Part shown: positions 24,233 through 38,461 of the stretch, piece by piece | Layout: each line of letters begins with the position of its first letter | Numbering within the stretch: the stretch's first letter is position 1 | Origin: Cucumis sativus | Lineage: Eukaryota > Streptophyta > Magnoliopsida > Cucurbitales > Cucurbitaceae | Length of the DNA: 64,000 bases | Direction: 5' to 3' | Assembly (NCBI RefSeq): GCF_000004075.3 | Contig: NC_026655.2 | Location: 25,281,489 to 25,345,488, forward strand | Notes under the pieces: generated by a model | The model's input: only the letters and a program-made list of their open reading frames with translations | Database searches by the model: none | What the model was told of the DNA's origin: nothing | Translations under genes and position numbers: made by a program

Positions 24233-24800
24233 GATACCTCAATTACTTGAGCTGTGGTTTCCCAAATCCTATCATCCTAAGAGTACGACATCAGAACTCT
24301 TCCTAAGTTTTAAATCAATATAATATGATATAGTTTTTTGATCTTTTTCAAAAAGAGAAATTGATGAAGACGAAGAAGAAGAGGAGAGAAACTGAAAAAA
24401 GGGAACAAATATAATTTATTTAAATGAAAATGAAAAGAAATGGAAGAACTAAGAAGAAGGAGAGAAGATGATGAGGAAAAAAAGAAAAAGGAGGGTTTTG
24501 CTGTTAATTCAACATACAAATCCACCGACCCTTTATCTTCTCTATGTTCAAAATTTTCAACAAAAAAAAAAAAAATTAGACACAAAAAGATAGAAAGTAA
24601 GAAGAAATTAATTATGAAAAAAGGGGAAATAATAAATAAATAAATAAATGAATAAATAAATAAAATAAAGTTTCTCTCTCCTCCCTATCTCTCTCTCTCT
24701 CTCTCTAGATACCCTTTTGTTTGAGCCTTGACTACAAAAGAAAACAAAAACAGAAAAAAAGAGCTTCTCACAGCTGTTGCTAATATATATATATATATTC
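24233..24800 (-). promoter_or_regulatory. NAC gene 5' leader and near promoter with AAAT and CT microsatellites
   Basis: The 570 bp upstream of the NAC ATG contain a polypurine/polypyrimidine stretch (about 24360-24485), an AAAT-type tetranucleotide run (24627-24668) and a CT run (about 24688-24706). CT-rich leaders are common in plant 5' UTRs. No convincing TATA position could be fixed, so transcription start and UTR length are open. Confidence 0.45.
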
Positions 24801-27800
24801 ACACATACACATACACACTTTTCTTGTATATACCTTAGTATAAATATTAAGGTTAATTACATTAGGTTAAAATATATTTTGGCGTGTCTATACTTTTATT
24901 CTTTTACCCAATTTCTAATGTATTGTATTTGTATATTTTGACTTTAAGATATATATTTTCTATTAGATGGAGAAACATAATTACACTGTATTTTTTATTG
25001 CATGAAAATTATTATTATTTATATATATATATATGAATTTTCGTTTCATTTATTTTTTAACTTTTAAATAAATTTTAAAATTAATATTTGTAGTTTGTTT
25101 ATTACAACAATCGTCCGATAATGGATCGATTAAACCTCTTATAACTTAAACTTCTAAAGTTCACTTATGGTTATCTTTTACCTAGTGTATTTTCTTGCAT
25201 GGAAGTTAAATTGTGATTAGATTTAGGGTTTGACGAGGATATATAATATGGACGTGTCAATGTAGTTGATGTAAGGTCTATTCCTTACTAATAAAAACAA
25301 GAAGATTTGTCAAAAATAGTAAATTTGACAAAATATTTATAATATATAGCAAAATTTTAGATTCTATCGATAATAAATATTGATAGATAGTGATAAAAGT
25401 CTATCTATTTTTATCATTGATAGAATCTAAAATTTTGCTATAAATATTTTAATTTATTTTACTATATTAAATAATGCCCGTGGAAATAATAATTTCGAAT
25501 AAGTAAGTTTAACAATAAACAATACACAATTGTGTCTTAATTAATGAATGGATTAAAATACTAAAATATAGAAAGATATGTTTTTAGTAATTATTATTAT
25601 GTATTGTTATTATAATGAAGTATACAACTTTGGTTTGCTTTTTGATAGCCAAAGACTGCGGTTGAATAAAGACCATATTGTATATAAAAAAAATGTATAA
25701 GAATACACAAAATCACATTAAATTAAACATCACATGTTTGTAGTTTTAAGATTAAAGTTAGAGAATATACATATATAACTTTAATAAAAGTTTTATTCGA
25801 ATCAAGACGTTGGTTTTATTTGTCCAACACTCAGATGCAAAAATGGTTCAAACTAAGCTAAAGTAAATAAATAAAAATATGCTCATACCATATGCATAAT
25901 ATACGAAATTGGAATTAAAGTTTGAAAACTTTAATTTATACAACTTTAAAAACACAAAGTATTTTTTATTCAAATTCAATTCTAATGATTATGAGATATA
26001 TTCTTGAACATAAACGGTTAGTTTTTCTTTTTCTTTTTCTGTCTTTTTTTTTCTTTTTTTTTTTTTGTTACTATGATGTGCTGTGAAAATTTGAATTAAA
26101 CTCCAATTTATTAGATATAAATTATTGAAGCAAATTAATTATTACGAATCAACTAAGATATGTTATTGATCAAAAGATTAGGAGTTGATTTTAATAACAA
26201 CTGTAAGTGAGGAACATACATGACAAACGAATTACGAAAAATAAAAAATAGATAAGTTACGAGCAAGAGATGAAGAGTGGTAGCTTTAACATCTTTCCAA
26301 GTCGTTAATTTTAATTTCAAATAATTATTTCTTGACGATTGTTTCTCACTTTTGAAACAACCAACAAATGATAATTTGAGAGATTTGAACGTATCAAGAA
26401 CTTTCTCTAAGATAATTAAAGATTGACATTGGAAAAATCATTCATCGAGAGACATTAAATTATATATATCATGTTTTTTTTTAAACCTATGAATGTATAT
26501 ATATCTTAACCATAAGAATAGGCTCGTGTAAACTAAGTAACTAAAACCCTATTTACATTGAAAAAAATATGAGAAAATATTGAATATGTTATTTAATACT
26601 CGAATCATGACCAAACACCAAATCTCACACTAAATTTTATTTACGATTTCGAACTTAATTAGGGTTTAGAGGAATGTTATATATAAACCCACTAATTCCT
26701 TTGACACATATATTACAAATGTAACGTTGGTAAACCACATAAACTTCTATTGAATTTATTTTTCTTAATTTTGATGATCGATTTCATCTCTATCGTAACA
26801 ACGAAAACTGTCTGCTATTTGTTAAGAGGTATAAATGAAGGTAAAGTAAAGTAAAGAAGTAGAAATAGAGAGTATATACATATATGTATGAAAACAATAA
26901 TTAAAATGGAAATGAGTGTAGATATATAGGAATTATAATGGTGGGTTTTATTGTATTGAAGAGAGAGTGAATTATTTAAGAGAAGTGAGAGAAGTGGATA
27001 TGTTTTGATGGGGTTTGAGCTGGACATGAATGATGAAGAAGATAGGTTGCTTCATAGGAAAGGGAAATGAAATGAGGAGGATGGCAAATAGTACATTAGA
27101 AACTTAGAAATGGACCACCACCAAAGTACCCCTTCTCTAATTAATTACAGCTGATTAAAAACCCTAAAAAGCACCTATGGAAACTTGGACCAGAAGCACA
27201 CACACACATATCCATTAACTCTTTTACTTAATTAGGGTTTTATATTTTATAGCCTTCCTATTAGGTTAAAAAAACACACAAACATTTTTGTCTAATTCCC
27301 AACTTTTCCATACGTACCTTCCAATTTAATTACTTCTTCGTACTTTTTCTTCTAACGGTTAATTAATTAGTCTCCATTATGTCGAAGTAATTTATAGTAT
27401 AAACGATATTATGTAAGAACTTTTCCGTGTACTTTGATCAATAAATCTTAAATTTAGTCTCTCAAATCTTATTTCATACAAAATATGAATAGGTTGATTT
27501 TTATAGAAATTGAATAAGCTCAAAATTCGAGAAACGAAAATAGTACTTTAACCTAATTTTTTTTACGATAACAACTACCACCATCATTATTATTCCAAAT
27601 AATGAAACAGAGAGAAAATGAACATTTACTTAAAGATTAGTACCCAAAAGTACATGTGTTTCAACATTAATTTTTCCTTTAATAAAATTTAGAATAATTA
27701 AGTTGTTCTATTTTTCTTTTTCAAATGGATTAGAGTAATTAAGTGGGGCCATTTGTAAGAGATCTTCTTAATTTGTCTATAGAAAGAAATTAAAATGTGA

Positions 27801-30800
27801 AAGAAAGAAAGAAAAGTAAAAAAAAAAAATTAAAAAAAAAATGATAAGATGATGGCTAGGCTTCACGTTTTGTTCTCACATTCTCATTCAACAATATAGG
27901 AACCAAATGATGGGATTGAGAAGGCTCCACTTTCCACCAACCTCTCTCTCCCCTTTCAACAATTCCTATTCTAAAAATCACCTTTCAAACTCTTCACCTT
28001 AATTCATTCAATCTTTCATATTCTTTATACGAGAGTTTTAAATTTTCAAACACAATACTACCTAGTCTACTTTTAATTAAAATTCGAACATAAACAAGTA
28101 GATCTAGCTCGGTTGAAGTCTATCACCGATAAATCTTACTATATATTTGCAATTCTTTAAAAATTATATTGTTGTACACTTGATTAATATAAGCCTAAAA
28201 AGTGCTACCTCTTACAATTACTCTTGACAAAACAAGGGTTTTTCGATACCTAGTGAGATATGATTAAGTTCAACGAATCGGTACTTTAGATGAATTGAAA
28301 TTTGATTGATACATCAAAGATCCTATATATATAGTCAATTAGTGATTTTGTATATATTTAATTTGATTGATGACTAGTCTCAATTTCTCCGCTTCACAAT
28401 TTATAATGATGTAGTTGTTATATATATTAATAAATATCGTTTTGTTCTAGATTAATTATAAAGTTGGTTCAATTTTATTCATTTTATCTTTAATAAGTTG
28501 TTAAATTGATTTTTTCTTTTTATAAAAAAATAATTTAACTAAAAATTATGACAACTACTGTAAAAGACCTTCTAAATCATTTACCAAAAGAAAAGGATTT
28601 AATTTTTCTTTTTCTTTTTTGAATTAAAGAGGAAGAAAAGAAAAGAAATTTATTTTATTACAAATTAAAATTTACGGGAGAATTTTGGAATGTTCTTCTT
28701 TTCCTCTTCTTCTTCTTTTTCCTTTTTTTCCTTTTTCGTTTAATTTGGAGATGCAAAGGAAGCTAACGACTCAATTTAATTTTTGTGCATTTTTCTTTGT
28801 AAAGAGGCTTTTTGTTACATTAGATCTTATGATATATATAGAGATTGAACTATATAAATCATTTATAAACACCTTGATGTTGTTATAACTCATAACACTT
28901 TCTTTTGAGTGTGGGGTTATTCCTTCTTCCTTTTTTTTAAAAAAAAAATCCAATTTTGTGAATAAACTTTTAAATGTGAATTTCACTAAAATGATTAAGC
29001 TTTGAGTCTTGCTTCATTTAGTCTAATATATATTTTCAAACATCAAACTACCTTTTTGTAATTTGAATGAATCTTAAATTAGTATTCATCAATATCTTTT
29101 AATCTTTATCTACGTTTCAGAAAATAAAAGAAATAGTAATAGTGATTTTGAATTTAAAAGAGGGTAGGAAAATTAGTTTAAATGATAAAATTCATAAAAA
29201 TAATAAAAATATCACTCTTTATGAGTGATGATAAATTGCAATAGACATACTACTATCGCGATATAAATTAACAATACGTTTACCACGATTCATTATTCAT
29301 AGAAAGTAAAATTTTGTTATTTGGAAAAACTTTGATTTATTTTAACTTTGACGAGAGATGACTATACATATATGGAATAATTAATTTCTTTTCTAAAAAA
29401 AGGTTTACAATGAGGTGGTACAATTTCTCTCATTCTTTTCGATTACATTAAAATTTAAATTCAATTTTTTTTTTAAAATATTTTGAATTCGTTACAATGA
29501 TTTAGGACAACACCCTCAAAACCTATTCAAAGATGTGCAATATAAAATTTTCTAACCTTGTGGTGTCTCGTGGACGACGTATATACAACTAATACACGGT
29601 TAATAAATCACGTTTATCTATATGTCAATCGATTGTCTATACGTTCTTTTTATTGGTTTGGTAACAAGGGTGGTGGTGTGTATTTATGTCATAAAGTATA
29701 TATAAATTAAATGAATAAAAGGGAAACAAAAATTGATGAGTAAAGGAAAGTCAAAAAAATGAGATATGACAACTTAGGTGGGACGAAAATGTTGCTCCTA
29801 CTAGATTGATCAATTTCTTTTTAACATTAATGAAAACGTCGTTCCCCTACCTATTCATTAATATTATTGTTCTCAAAATAAAATCCAACCAAATTTTTTT
29901 CTCGTCCCCAACCTACAACTACACATCTTTCTATCCTATAATCTCTCTCTCTTCATTTTTATTTTTCTGAATTATTCTCCATTTTGTCTACAATTTATCC
30001 CATTTTCTACTCCAATATAATACTAATTTCTAAACATTTATATTAAAAATCAACCATGATATCACGACATTCATACCTTATTTCTACTCATTTACTCATA
30101 TACACATGCGTATGTATGTCTAATTATTATTAGTTTTATTTATTTCTTTCATATGTATCAATAATCTTTTTTCTAGTTCTTTCACAAAAGTTTGAAATTT
30201 ACGTGACATTGCTAGTTTTTTTAGTATAATTAACGTCGTTAATACATTCATATTTTTGATATATTTGTGTTAGTTGGATGATGTTTTTTTAGTCAAACAT
30301 GATTTTTTTTAAGTAGAAAGAGGTAAAGTAATAGCTTCATAGTTGTTTTAGGTTTAAGTCTCATGTTTAATAGAAGTTCTAAAACAACTAATTATGAATT
30401 AAAAATTGTTTTGATGTTAGTTAGAATAATAGGGAATGAAAAGGTATTGGTCATGTTTAATAGTTTCAATCTTGGTTTATTAATTAATGAAAAGAAAATA
30501 AAACTCTATTGAAGTATTATTATTAATTTTAAGTATTTTAATAGATATTTTTTTCCTTAGTTGTGAGATAATATATTTAAAACAAAACGTTTTAATTACT
30601 ATGTAAACTATAATTTTTAGGTTTGATTAATTCATTTCTTAGATTATAGTTTCTCTTTTATATATATATATATAATTTATAGACATATACCTTCAACGCT
30701 CAAATTACATTTAATGTTTATTTAAGAAAGTATTTAATTTGATTTTAATTGTATGAAAAAAAAGAAAAAATAATAATAATAATTGGTGTGTAAAATGGAG

Positions 30801-33800
30801 AGATGGGCTATTTGTTATTGATTAATAGTGCAATATTATTGGTCACATTTAATTTAATTGTAACATTTAAATTGTTGTCTTTGGTTGTTGGAAGGATAAA
30901 TTCATAATATTCTGCCATTGTTTCTAATAAATAGGTTGGTTTTTGGGACTCATTTTGTAAAAGTTATTGTAATATTATTCATTTCATTTTGTATATTTAT
31001 AAATATATTCATGAGTTAGTTTTTACTCTATGTCCGTAAAAACATTTTTCACGTTATTCTTATTTATCTTAATATTTTTAACAGTTTTATATTTTATGAA
31101 ATTGCTAGATAAACGACTTAGAAATCGAAGAGAAAGTATCAAATGATTCGTTTTTTAAAAAAAGAACGTTGAATGAGCATTTGTTGATGTTAATTTGGGT
31201 GAAATTACAAAAATATACTTATGTGCGGATGCATAGTAGCATTTTGCTCTTGCTCTTTCTTTTTTTCTCACTCACAAATCTCTATGTTCTCTATATCTCT
31301 TGGTCTCTCTTCCTCTCATTGTTGTTTTGTTTCTTTCTCACCATTTCCTCTCGCTCACAAAATTACTCTTTCTTGCATTACTCTTTGCACATTGGAGTTG
31401 GGTTGCTCAAAAGCAACTCGATGTGTGAATTTGTTGTGCTAAGGAGGAATACGAAGTACAGAGGAGAAGAATATCTAGAGAAGAAGACGACAACACACAA
31501 AGAAAGAAAAAAAGAGAGAGGGATAAAGATGTGTTGGAAAAAAAAAAAAAAGGTAATACCGTAACTTCACGTGGTCATATCATCAACAAATTAAGCAAAG
31601 GGTCGACTGACATTTTTTTCAAAAGCGGGGTTTAGGGTTTAACCCTCAAACGGTAACTCTAATTATCTTTTATCTTCTAGACTCAAATCTAATTAAACTT
31701 TTTATGTGATAAAAATTGTTACATCTTACCTTAATTTTAAAGTGTTGTCGTATTCTCACATAAATTTTTATAATAATAATATAATTACTATTAATCTAAT
31801 AATATTAATATTTAGTTCAAAACATGGGAGAGAAAGAAATTGTCAAAATTAACCTTACTTGCTAAATTATATAACTCAATAAACATAGCTCTCGTGTATT
31901 ATCAACTTTGAAGTTAGATGTTTGATATTTCATTTTCGAGTATTTAAATCAATGACTTTACAAAATGTAAAAAAAAAACATGAACATTATTACTCAATAT
32001 GTATAAAAGTTGCAATTTGAGTTCAGATTACGATTTCGATTTTTCCATCTACACACGGTAAAGAAATGTATTATTCTAATGAAGGAAAAAAAATTGATAT
32101 GATATTTGAAAAGTCATAGAAATTAGATAACAAAGAAAAAAACTAATAATTATGGAGCGAAATCTAATTTGTTGATTGAGAATATAATATAAAATAATAT
32201 TAAAGTGAATATAAACAATAAAAATGTATCGTAGTTCAAATTTCTCACCATCTTTGATAGGGAATGAAGAGTTGCATTTAATAAAATTCAGTTTGTTCTC
32301 TACTTTTGTGGCTTTAACTACTAAATAGAAAAGACCCAAATGAATTATATATATATATAAATGTCATATATTACATCATTATATATTAATTTAAGATCTT
32401 TATAATGATTCTATGCATGTGACATTAACTATATATCAATTAATATACTACTAGACCATTATTTTATTTATCAACCTTATAGCTTCCATATATAATTGAA
32501 ATGTTATTTAATTTCAAACTTTGTATATGGACTCATCAAATATTTATGCCAAATTAAAGATGTATATATAAAAATGAAATAAATAAAATAAAAAGAAATT
32601 GAAATTCTAAGCTCTCTGCCATTGGATAAAATATTCTGAGAATAATATAATTACTTTCCAATGGTTCTTTATTTGAATTTCTGTGTGTTTATATGTATAT
32701 ATATATTAATCATCTTTTTGAGAAATTCTCCAACTTTTAAACTAATACATATGTTTGGAATAATTCACTTTATGTGCTATATTTACATTCAATTTGTAGC
32801 ATTATTCTTCATTTTATTTTAGCATTATTCAGATTCTAACAATCAAACCATGTTTTAAAAAGAAAAAGAAATTTAAGTGTGGTCGAAAAAAATGAGAATA
32901 ATATCTTATATGTCTTAAATCTACGAACTATAAAATATACTTTCTATATATATATAAGTATAATTAGACATTTGCTTTTATTTTTCAAATTTATTTCTAA
33001 GAACTATTGCTTGAGTTGACTTTAAATTATTCATACAATCATGTTTATTTTGTTTATTTTCTTTTTTTTTAAAATTTTTTAAAAAAATACTTTTAATATT
33101 GTTATGATTATTGTTCATATAAAGAAAAAAAAGAGAACTATGTATTTGAGATATTTTGAAGATAACCAAAAGTTGATTTATGTTGATTAGAGAATATATA
33201 TTTCAATTCGTTGAAATTATTATACATTGTGATAATTGTGGATTTTATTACAATCGATTTTATACATTTATAATTTAAAAGATGGTATCACAAATATAGT
33301 TAATTCTCCAGCTTTCGAACTTTATATATATATTTTTATTTCTCTTAATGTCACAACGTACAATTGTTTTGAGTTTTGAGTTAAACAAACTTAATTTTGT
33401 AGTTTTTATGATTGAGCCACTATTTAATTTTAGAGTTTCTATGATCGAGTCATCGATAAAAAAAATACATGAATTTTTTTAAAATTTTTCTTAACCTTAC
33501 TTCCATGTATGCGAGTTAGAACGTTACAAGAATCCATCCTATGAAATCTAGATTTCATGTTTTCACACTTTTCTATTAAATTTTGTTCTTTTATGATTTT
33601 AACGTTGTTTTGTTGATCTTGATTATATTCCAACTCTTCAATCAGATCCGAATGTGTAAAGAAAGAAGAGTATGGATGTTGACAATTACATGCAATGGTT
33701 GTTGTTTGTATGAAATGAATATCTATTTTATTTGATCATTTTGGAAAGATACAAACTTAAATATAATAAGTGAGAATGAATACATGTATGTCAATGGTTT

Positions 33801-33830
33801 TTTTCTCTTTGATTTTTGGGAAAAAGAAAC
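24801..33830. other. Gene-poor AT-rich region
   Basis: About 9 kb with no supported gene. It contains the hairpin element at 25316-25465, several AT microsatellites, and purine- or pyrimidine-rich leader-like patches (for example 27880-27960 and 31240-31380) without an attached reading frame. Frames of 60-130 residues here are dominated by Phe, Leu, Ser, Ile and Lys from CT- or A-rich DNA and show no recognised domain. Confidence 0.55.
25316..25465. mobile_element. Hairpin-forming MITE
   Basis: Two long inverted arms of about 50 bp flank a short centre. The left arm, 25316-25362, includes TATAGCAAAATTTTAGATTC and the right arm, 25417-25465, includes its exact complement GAATCTAAAATTTTGCTATA. 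The outer parts (ATAGTAAATTT versus AAATTTATTTTACTAT on the opposite arm) are imperfect. The centre itself contains smaller inverted pieces (TGATAGATAGTGATAAAAG / CTATCTATTTTTATCA). This is the structure of a miniature inverted-repeat element. No coding sequence. Confidence 0.75.
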
Positions 33831-34739
33831 TATATTTGCTCGCGCTTCTTTTGAATTATCGATGGAAGAGCCCAAAATTCTCATGGGGCCAGATTGGAGT
33901 GCAGGCCGAAGATCACGACATTGTCTTTAATCTAGCCTTCAAATTCCAGTGCTTTGTGTGATCAGACTTGAAGAAGGACATGGCAGAGCATAAGAATATT
34001 TTCCCACATGCCACCAAAAATTGCAGCACAAACCCAGCCAAATTATTCCATATTCTTCTGATGAAAATGCCAGGTAAACCCTCGACATGCTTACTAAAAT
34101 GCAGCATATTCTCATTCGTTATCTTATAGAGAACGTCGATAAGTGGGTGTAGTGGGGAGCTTGGTACTTACAAACGGCTGCTTCCTTTTTGCCCATCCAT
34201 CAGATGTTTGATAAAATGGCTGAATCATTTTTCAGACGTACTGGTTCCTCTGCCGATGGTATTCTTTCTTATATATTCATATTCCCTTTTATGTTTTTGC
34301 TTCTGCATCATCACCCATTTGAATATTCCATCATGTCTGAACATATTTATACATATGGAATGAAAATAAGTTATCTGCAATTTTACAGTCAATTCCCATG
34401 GTGGGGTTTATCCTATTGTCTGGTTTCTTCAAGAGGAAGAACAATGCGCTTTCCTTTGTCAAGAAGGCCCTCAGGTTTCTAAAGGTGCCCAAAAAGGTTG
34501 CTTTTTCTTTTCCTCCCAACATTCAAGATCACTTGAAATTGTAGTGCTATTGACATTTTCTAAAAGGATTTCCTCTAACTTCTGACTTTTTATTTCTTAT
34601 GTTCTCTGTGCTCCTTTTATGGTGGGTTTGGTTTTCAACTTCCAATCTAATCATTCCTTCATTCCTTTAAGTCTTAAAGAATATAAATTAATTAAAAAAA
34701 ATTCTTTAATGTGCCTTTCCCATAATCTAGGTGTCTTAA

Positions 34740-35357
34740 ACAAGGATGGTCCACCAGAAGCTTCGAGTACTAGAAAAACTCATTCCCATCAATGGTAAAA
34801 TTGGACTCAAAAGACCAGCACTTGATGTTTTGTCTCCGACATTTCTACACCAAACATGGCCATGGAACTATTAGATCACTGGAATGATGACTATGAAGGG
34901 ATCATCATTAATTCAGAGAGCCTACCCTCCAAGCATCTCTCTTCCAATTGAGACTCAAGGTCTGAAAAAGAAAAAAAGTAGTGTTTCTTTTTCTTTTTAA
35001 TACCATGGTGTCCCTAAACAAGTTCTTTCCCATGCAGTGGAGAAAAGGGATGTGGCTCAAACTTAGATACAGAGCAGGCTGAACTAGTTTCTGTGGCTAT
35101 TAACGTGAGATATTAACTGTTATATTGATTTCACGTCATTTCGCTGTAAAAGAAATGGCATCAGATTTCCAATATGACCTTCCATGGCTATTATGAGATA
35201 TTCTAGTGTTGTAATTTTCAGGAAGGGTTCAACTATCATCATGCTGAAGCAGGATATGTCATGCTCACTTACTGGATTCCTGATTTGCCCTCCATGCTTC
35301 CTTCTGGCCCCTCCCATCATATTGGTGTTGCAACATTCCCATCAATGACAACAAGGG
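34740..35357 (+). pseudogene. Nudix hydrolase (NUDT8-like) pseudogene, truncated before the Nudix box
   Basis: Three exon-like blocks match the pre-Nudix half of plant Nudix hydrolases. Block 1 (about 34856-34962) reads MELLDHWNDDYEGIIINSES, then a gap and a frame change before ASLFQLRLK. Block 2 (about 35039-35106) reads WRKGMWLKL, then one extra base before EQAELVSVAIN. Block 3 (35221-35357) reads EGFNYHHAEAGYVMLTYWIP and on to HHIGVATF, then shifts frame into INDNKGV and stops matching. The GT/AG signals around the blocks survive. At least three frame disruptions exist, and the Nudix box (the metal- and pyrophosphate-binding REx2EExGU signature) is absent in the following 2 kb. An intact enzyme would hydrolyse nucleoside diphosphate derivatives. 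A further piece at 34740-34790 (KDGPPEASSTRKTHSHQW) may be an upstream exon. No functional product is expected. Confidence 0.8.
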
Positions 35358-35591
35358 GGTACCTTTTTTCTTCTTTACATCTCATTTTCTCTCTCTGGTT
35401 AAAAGAATAAGATCCTCTTATATCCTTATTGCTATGATATATTATCATTCACTTTAGATAGTAAGCATTTAGTTCATGAGTGTTAACCCTTGAATCTATG
35501 TAGTTTGAAAGTGAAAAGCTTAAATTGGTCTAGCACATGTTTGACTTTGGATTTTATAGAAGTATAAATATCTCAAGTCTCAATTTGTCTA

Positions 35592-35700
35592 CCAACTTCT
35601 AAGTGATAGGTCTCATATGTCTAGTCTCAATTTGTTTGACTATGTAGTATGCTCACCTACCCCAAATTCCCAACTTCTAAGTGATAGGTCTCATATGTCT
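35592..35700. repeat. Exact 31-bp direct duplication
   Basis: CCAACTTCTAAGTGATAGGT plus 11 more bases occurs at 35592-35622 and again at 35670-35700, with 47 bp between. Exact identity implies a recent local duplication in otherwise decayed DNA beside the Nudix pseudogene. Confidence 0.95.
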
Positions 35701-38461
35701 CTTTAGGACTAAAATACTAACGAATTTGCTTTTGAACGATATCAATACATATACCACACACGTTGCTCATATTTGTAAACTATGAGCCTATATACCTTCT
35801 AGTTTAAGCACTTTCTCTTGCAATATGTTCGATAAAAATGTTCTTACAACTTTCTATGTATTTAAAACATACTTTAAGTAGTTGTTATGCTAGTTGGTTT
35901 GACTTGGCTTGAGTGGGCTCTTTTAGCCCAACCCACGTTCGGCCCACTGGCTTTGAGAACTGGTGACTTCATTTAGCAAGTCAGTGGGTTTCTCTTCGAC
36001 TCTTTCATATTTGGTTGGTTGTTCTACATTCTAAAGTATGCCCATTAATTACTAATAGCTTTGTTTTCTATTAATATATTTTGAAGATTTTCAGACAATC
36101 ACTTAAAATCACTTTCTAGTAATTCATCTTTAAAGTGTTCCTAAAACAATAGAAAGAACACCTTTGAAAGATGCTGTACTAAACACACTTGTAAAGCAGT
36201 AATGTTCCTTAACATATTCCTCAACTTACTAAAAACATACTTTAAGTAGTCGGTTCTATCATATTCAAAATCACTATACTATAATATCATTTTCTGAGAA
36301 TTGCTTGTTTGATGATGTGCCCAACAATTATGCATATGACCTCTTTGTCGCGAGTCAAGCAATTTGATGCAACTCAAAACATACTGTGAATGCCTTCTCT
36401 TCTTTATCACTACTTTATCTTTAATCAGGCTCTAAATTTTCAGATGGATTCAATGTTCTTGCTTCTTGGGAATTGCGTTCAGGTATGGGTTCCTTCATTT
36501 ATTGCCAAATTATGTTCTGTTATTAGAAAAATATCAAATTATCAGACTATCATTCAGGAATTGCAAAAGAAGGAAATTTGAATTGCTTTATTATGTCGGT
36601 TGGGGCTTGTGTGACACACAGATCCTTGCATGCATTTTTGTCCATTAGTTTTAGTTTTAGTCCTTCTAACGTACATTATACTTCATTCTTAGTCCTGGTT
36701 GTGGAAAAAATATATTGTTTCAAGTAATTTAAAATGTAATCTATCATACATAAATCATATCTAGATTATCACTTCGATGATAAGAAATAAAGTGTATGCG
36801 TAGGAGTATTTTAAAAGAATATAGACTTATTTATTCCTTTTATAGGCAATCTAACTTTTTTCCTCACTTTTCTGAGTTCTATTCACATTAGGGAATAGAT
36901 AATGGATGTAATGCCTGATTTTGGAGATAAATGAATGAACGAGGATTGCAAGTTAACAAAGGCTTAAACGAATTGATAGCTACCTGTAAATCCTCTACCA
37001 ACAAGGTGTATGTTTTTTGTTTATGGCTCAATAATAAGAACTTCAAAGTAAACCTAGGGAGAGGAATAAGCAAGTTGGGAGGATTCAAGACAAACAAGGA
37101 TGGGAGTGTGAAGAAATTCGGATTCCAAATCTTGATACAAGGTGTTAGAATTGACATCTATATTAACAGAGTAATTATTCAAATAGGTCACAGATTTAGG
37201 TATTAAAACTATATTAAACCAACCAAATAAACTACACAAGAAAAGTATTAGTGAAATTAATTTGAATGATGAAGCAAGATAAGGAAACTGAAGGGGATGA
37301 TGATTAGTGAGGGTTTTTTTTGTAGAACCAATGGATGGGCTTTTGATGAGTTTATTAGTATGAAGCCACCAGTTTTAGGAAGAAGACTAGATTTTCATAG
37401 CCGCCCATGAGGGCCACTACACTGGATTCCTGGCCCATTATCTCCTTTCCAAGTTGGACCTAAGAATTTCTTCTTAGCTTAAATCATAAAAGAAATTTCA
37501 TTTGTTATCTTAGTTGAGAATTCGTGTTTTTTTTAGGACTATTCTAACTTTCACATCAATATTTAACATAATTGATTTTTGAAATTGTAAACAAAATATT
37601 TTTTTAATTATCAAATACCAAATTTGTTATATAATTTATAACTTCCATAATTATTTTCACATTTATAGTTGTATTTATTATTAGAATGTCATTTTAACGT
37701 GGATATACTTATAATAGGGTATAAATTCTTATATAGTATGGTAATAATATGTTTATTATTTCTATAAATTAACTCTTTTCAATTTCATAATCAACCCAAA
37801 ACTATTTTTCAGAGATGTTAAATTTCTCTAATCATTATTTCATTTTGATTTACCGATTTCGTTCTTCCTTCTTCCTTCTTCCCTCGTGATTTCCTTACGA
37901 AATATCTGGTTAGTTGTGTTTTTTCTTCTTATTGTTCATTCTGTTGGTCTTTTAGCTATTATTTTGGGTTCTTCGTCTTCTAGTTCATTTCAAACCGACA
38001 TCTATTTAGATGGAGACATTTTTTTTATATAAATATAAATGTCTAAGATAGATTCCACCTTCAAACTTAAGATACATGACATATTTTCAACATAAGCTTT
38101 GTTGAAACAGTCATCTCTATTAGAGGCAACTTTCAATATGTTACAACTAAATCAGACAAGGGGGTTTTGATTTTGCACTGCGTAATTGAAGATTGTTTAT
38201 TGTCGCTATGTGCTTCTTGTTGTTTCATGGGATAAGACATTATCGGTTCTTACTAGGTTCAATTATGAACATAATGTTCCTTTAACAGATCATAGATCAC
38301 AGATAGGCTACTTTTTCTAATTAAGTACTTAATAAAAAAATAAAATAAGTTTAGCTGGTTCGAAGTTGTCCACATATATAGTCCACTACATTTGTTTTGA
38401 GCATGATTTAAGTATTAGTTACCAAAAAGCATAGTGTGCGCGTGAGACGCATTTGATGAAG

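Noticed and set aside
26815-27027. 70-residue minus-strand frame and opposite short Met-rich frames, checked as a possible signalling peptide gene
   Set aside because: No signal peptide with a conserved C-terminal peptide motif; becomes low-complexity Ile/Phe/Leu.
31169-31564. 131-residue frame
   Set aside because: Composition follows a CT-rich then A-rich tract (Phe/Leu/Ser then Lys/Arg); no recognised motif.
36931-37206. 91-residue frame with some protein-like look
   Set aside because: No recognised domain, no promoter and no partner exons; kept as unsupported.
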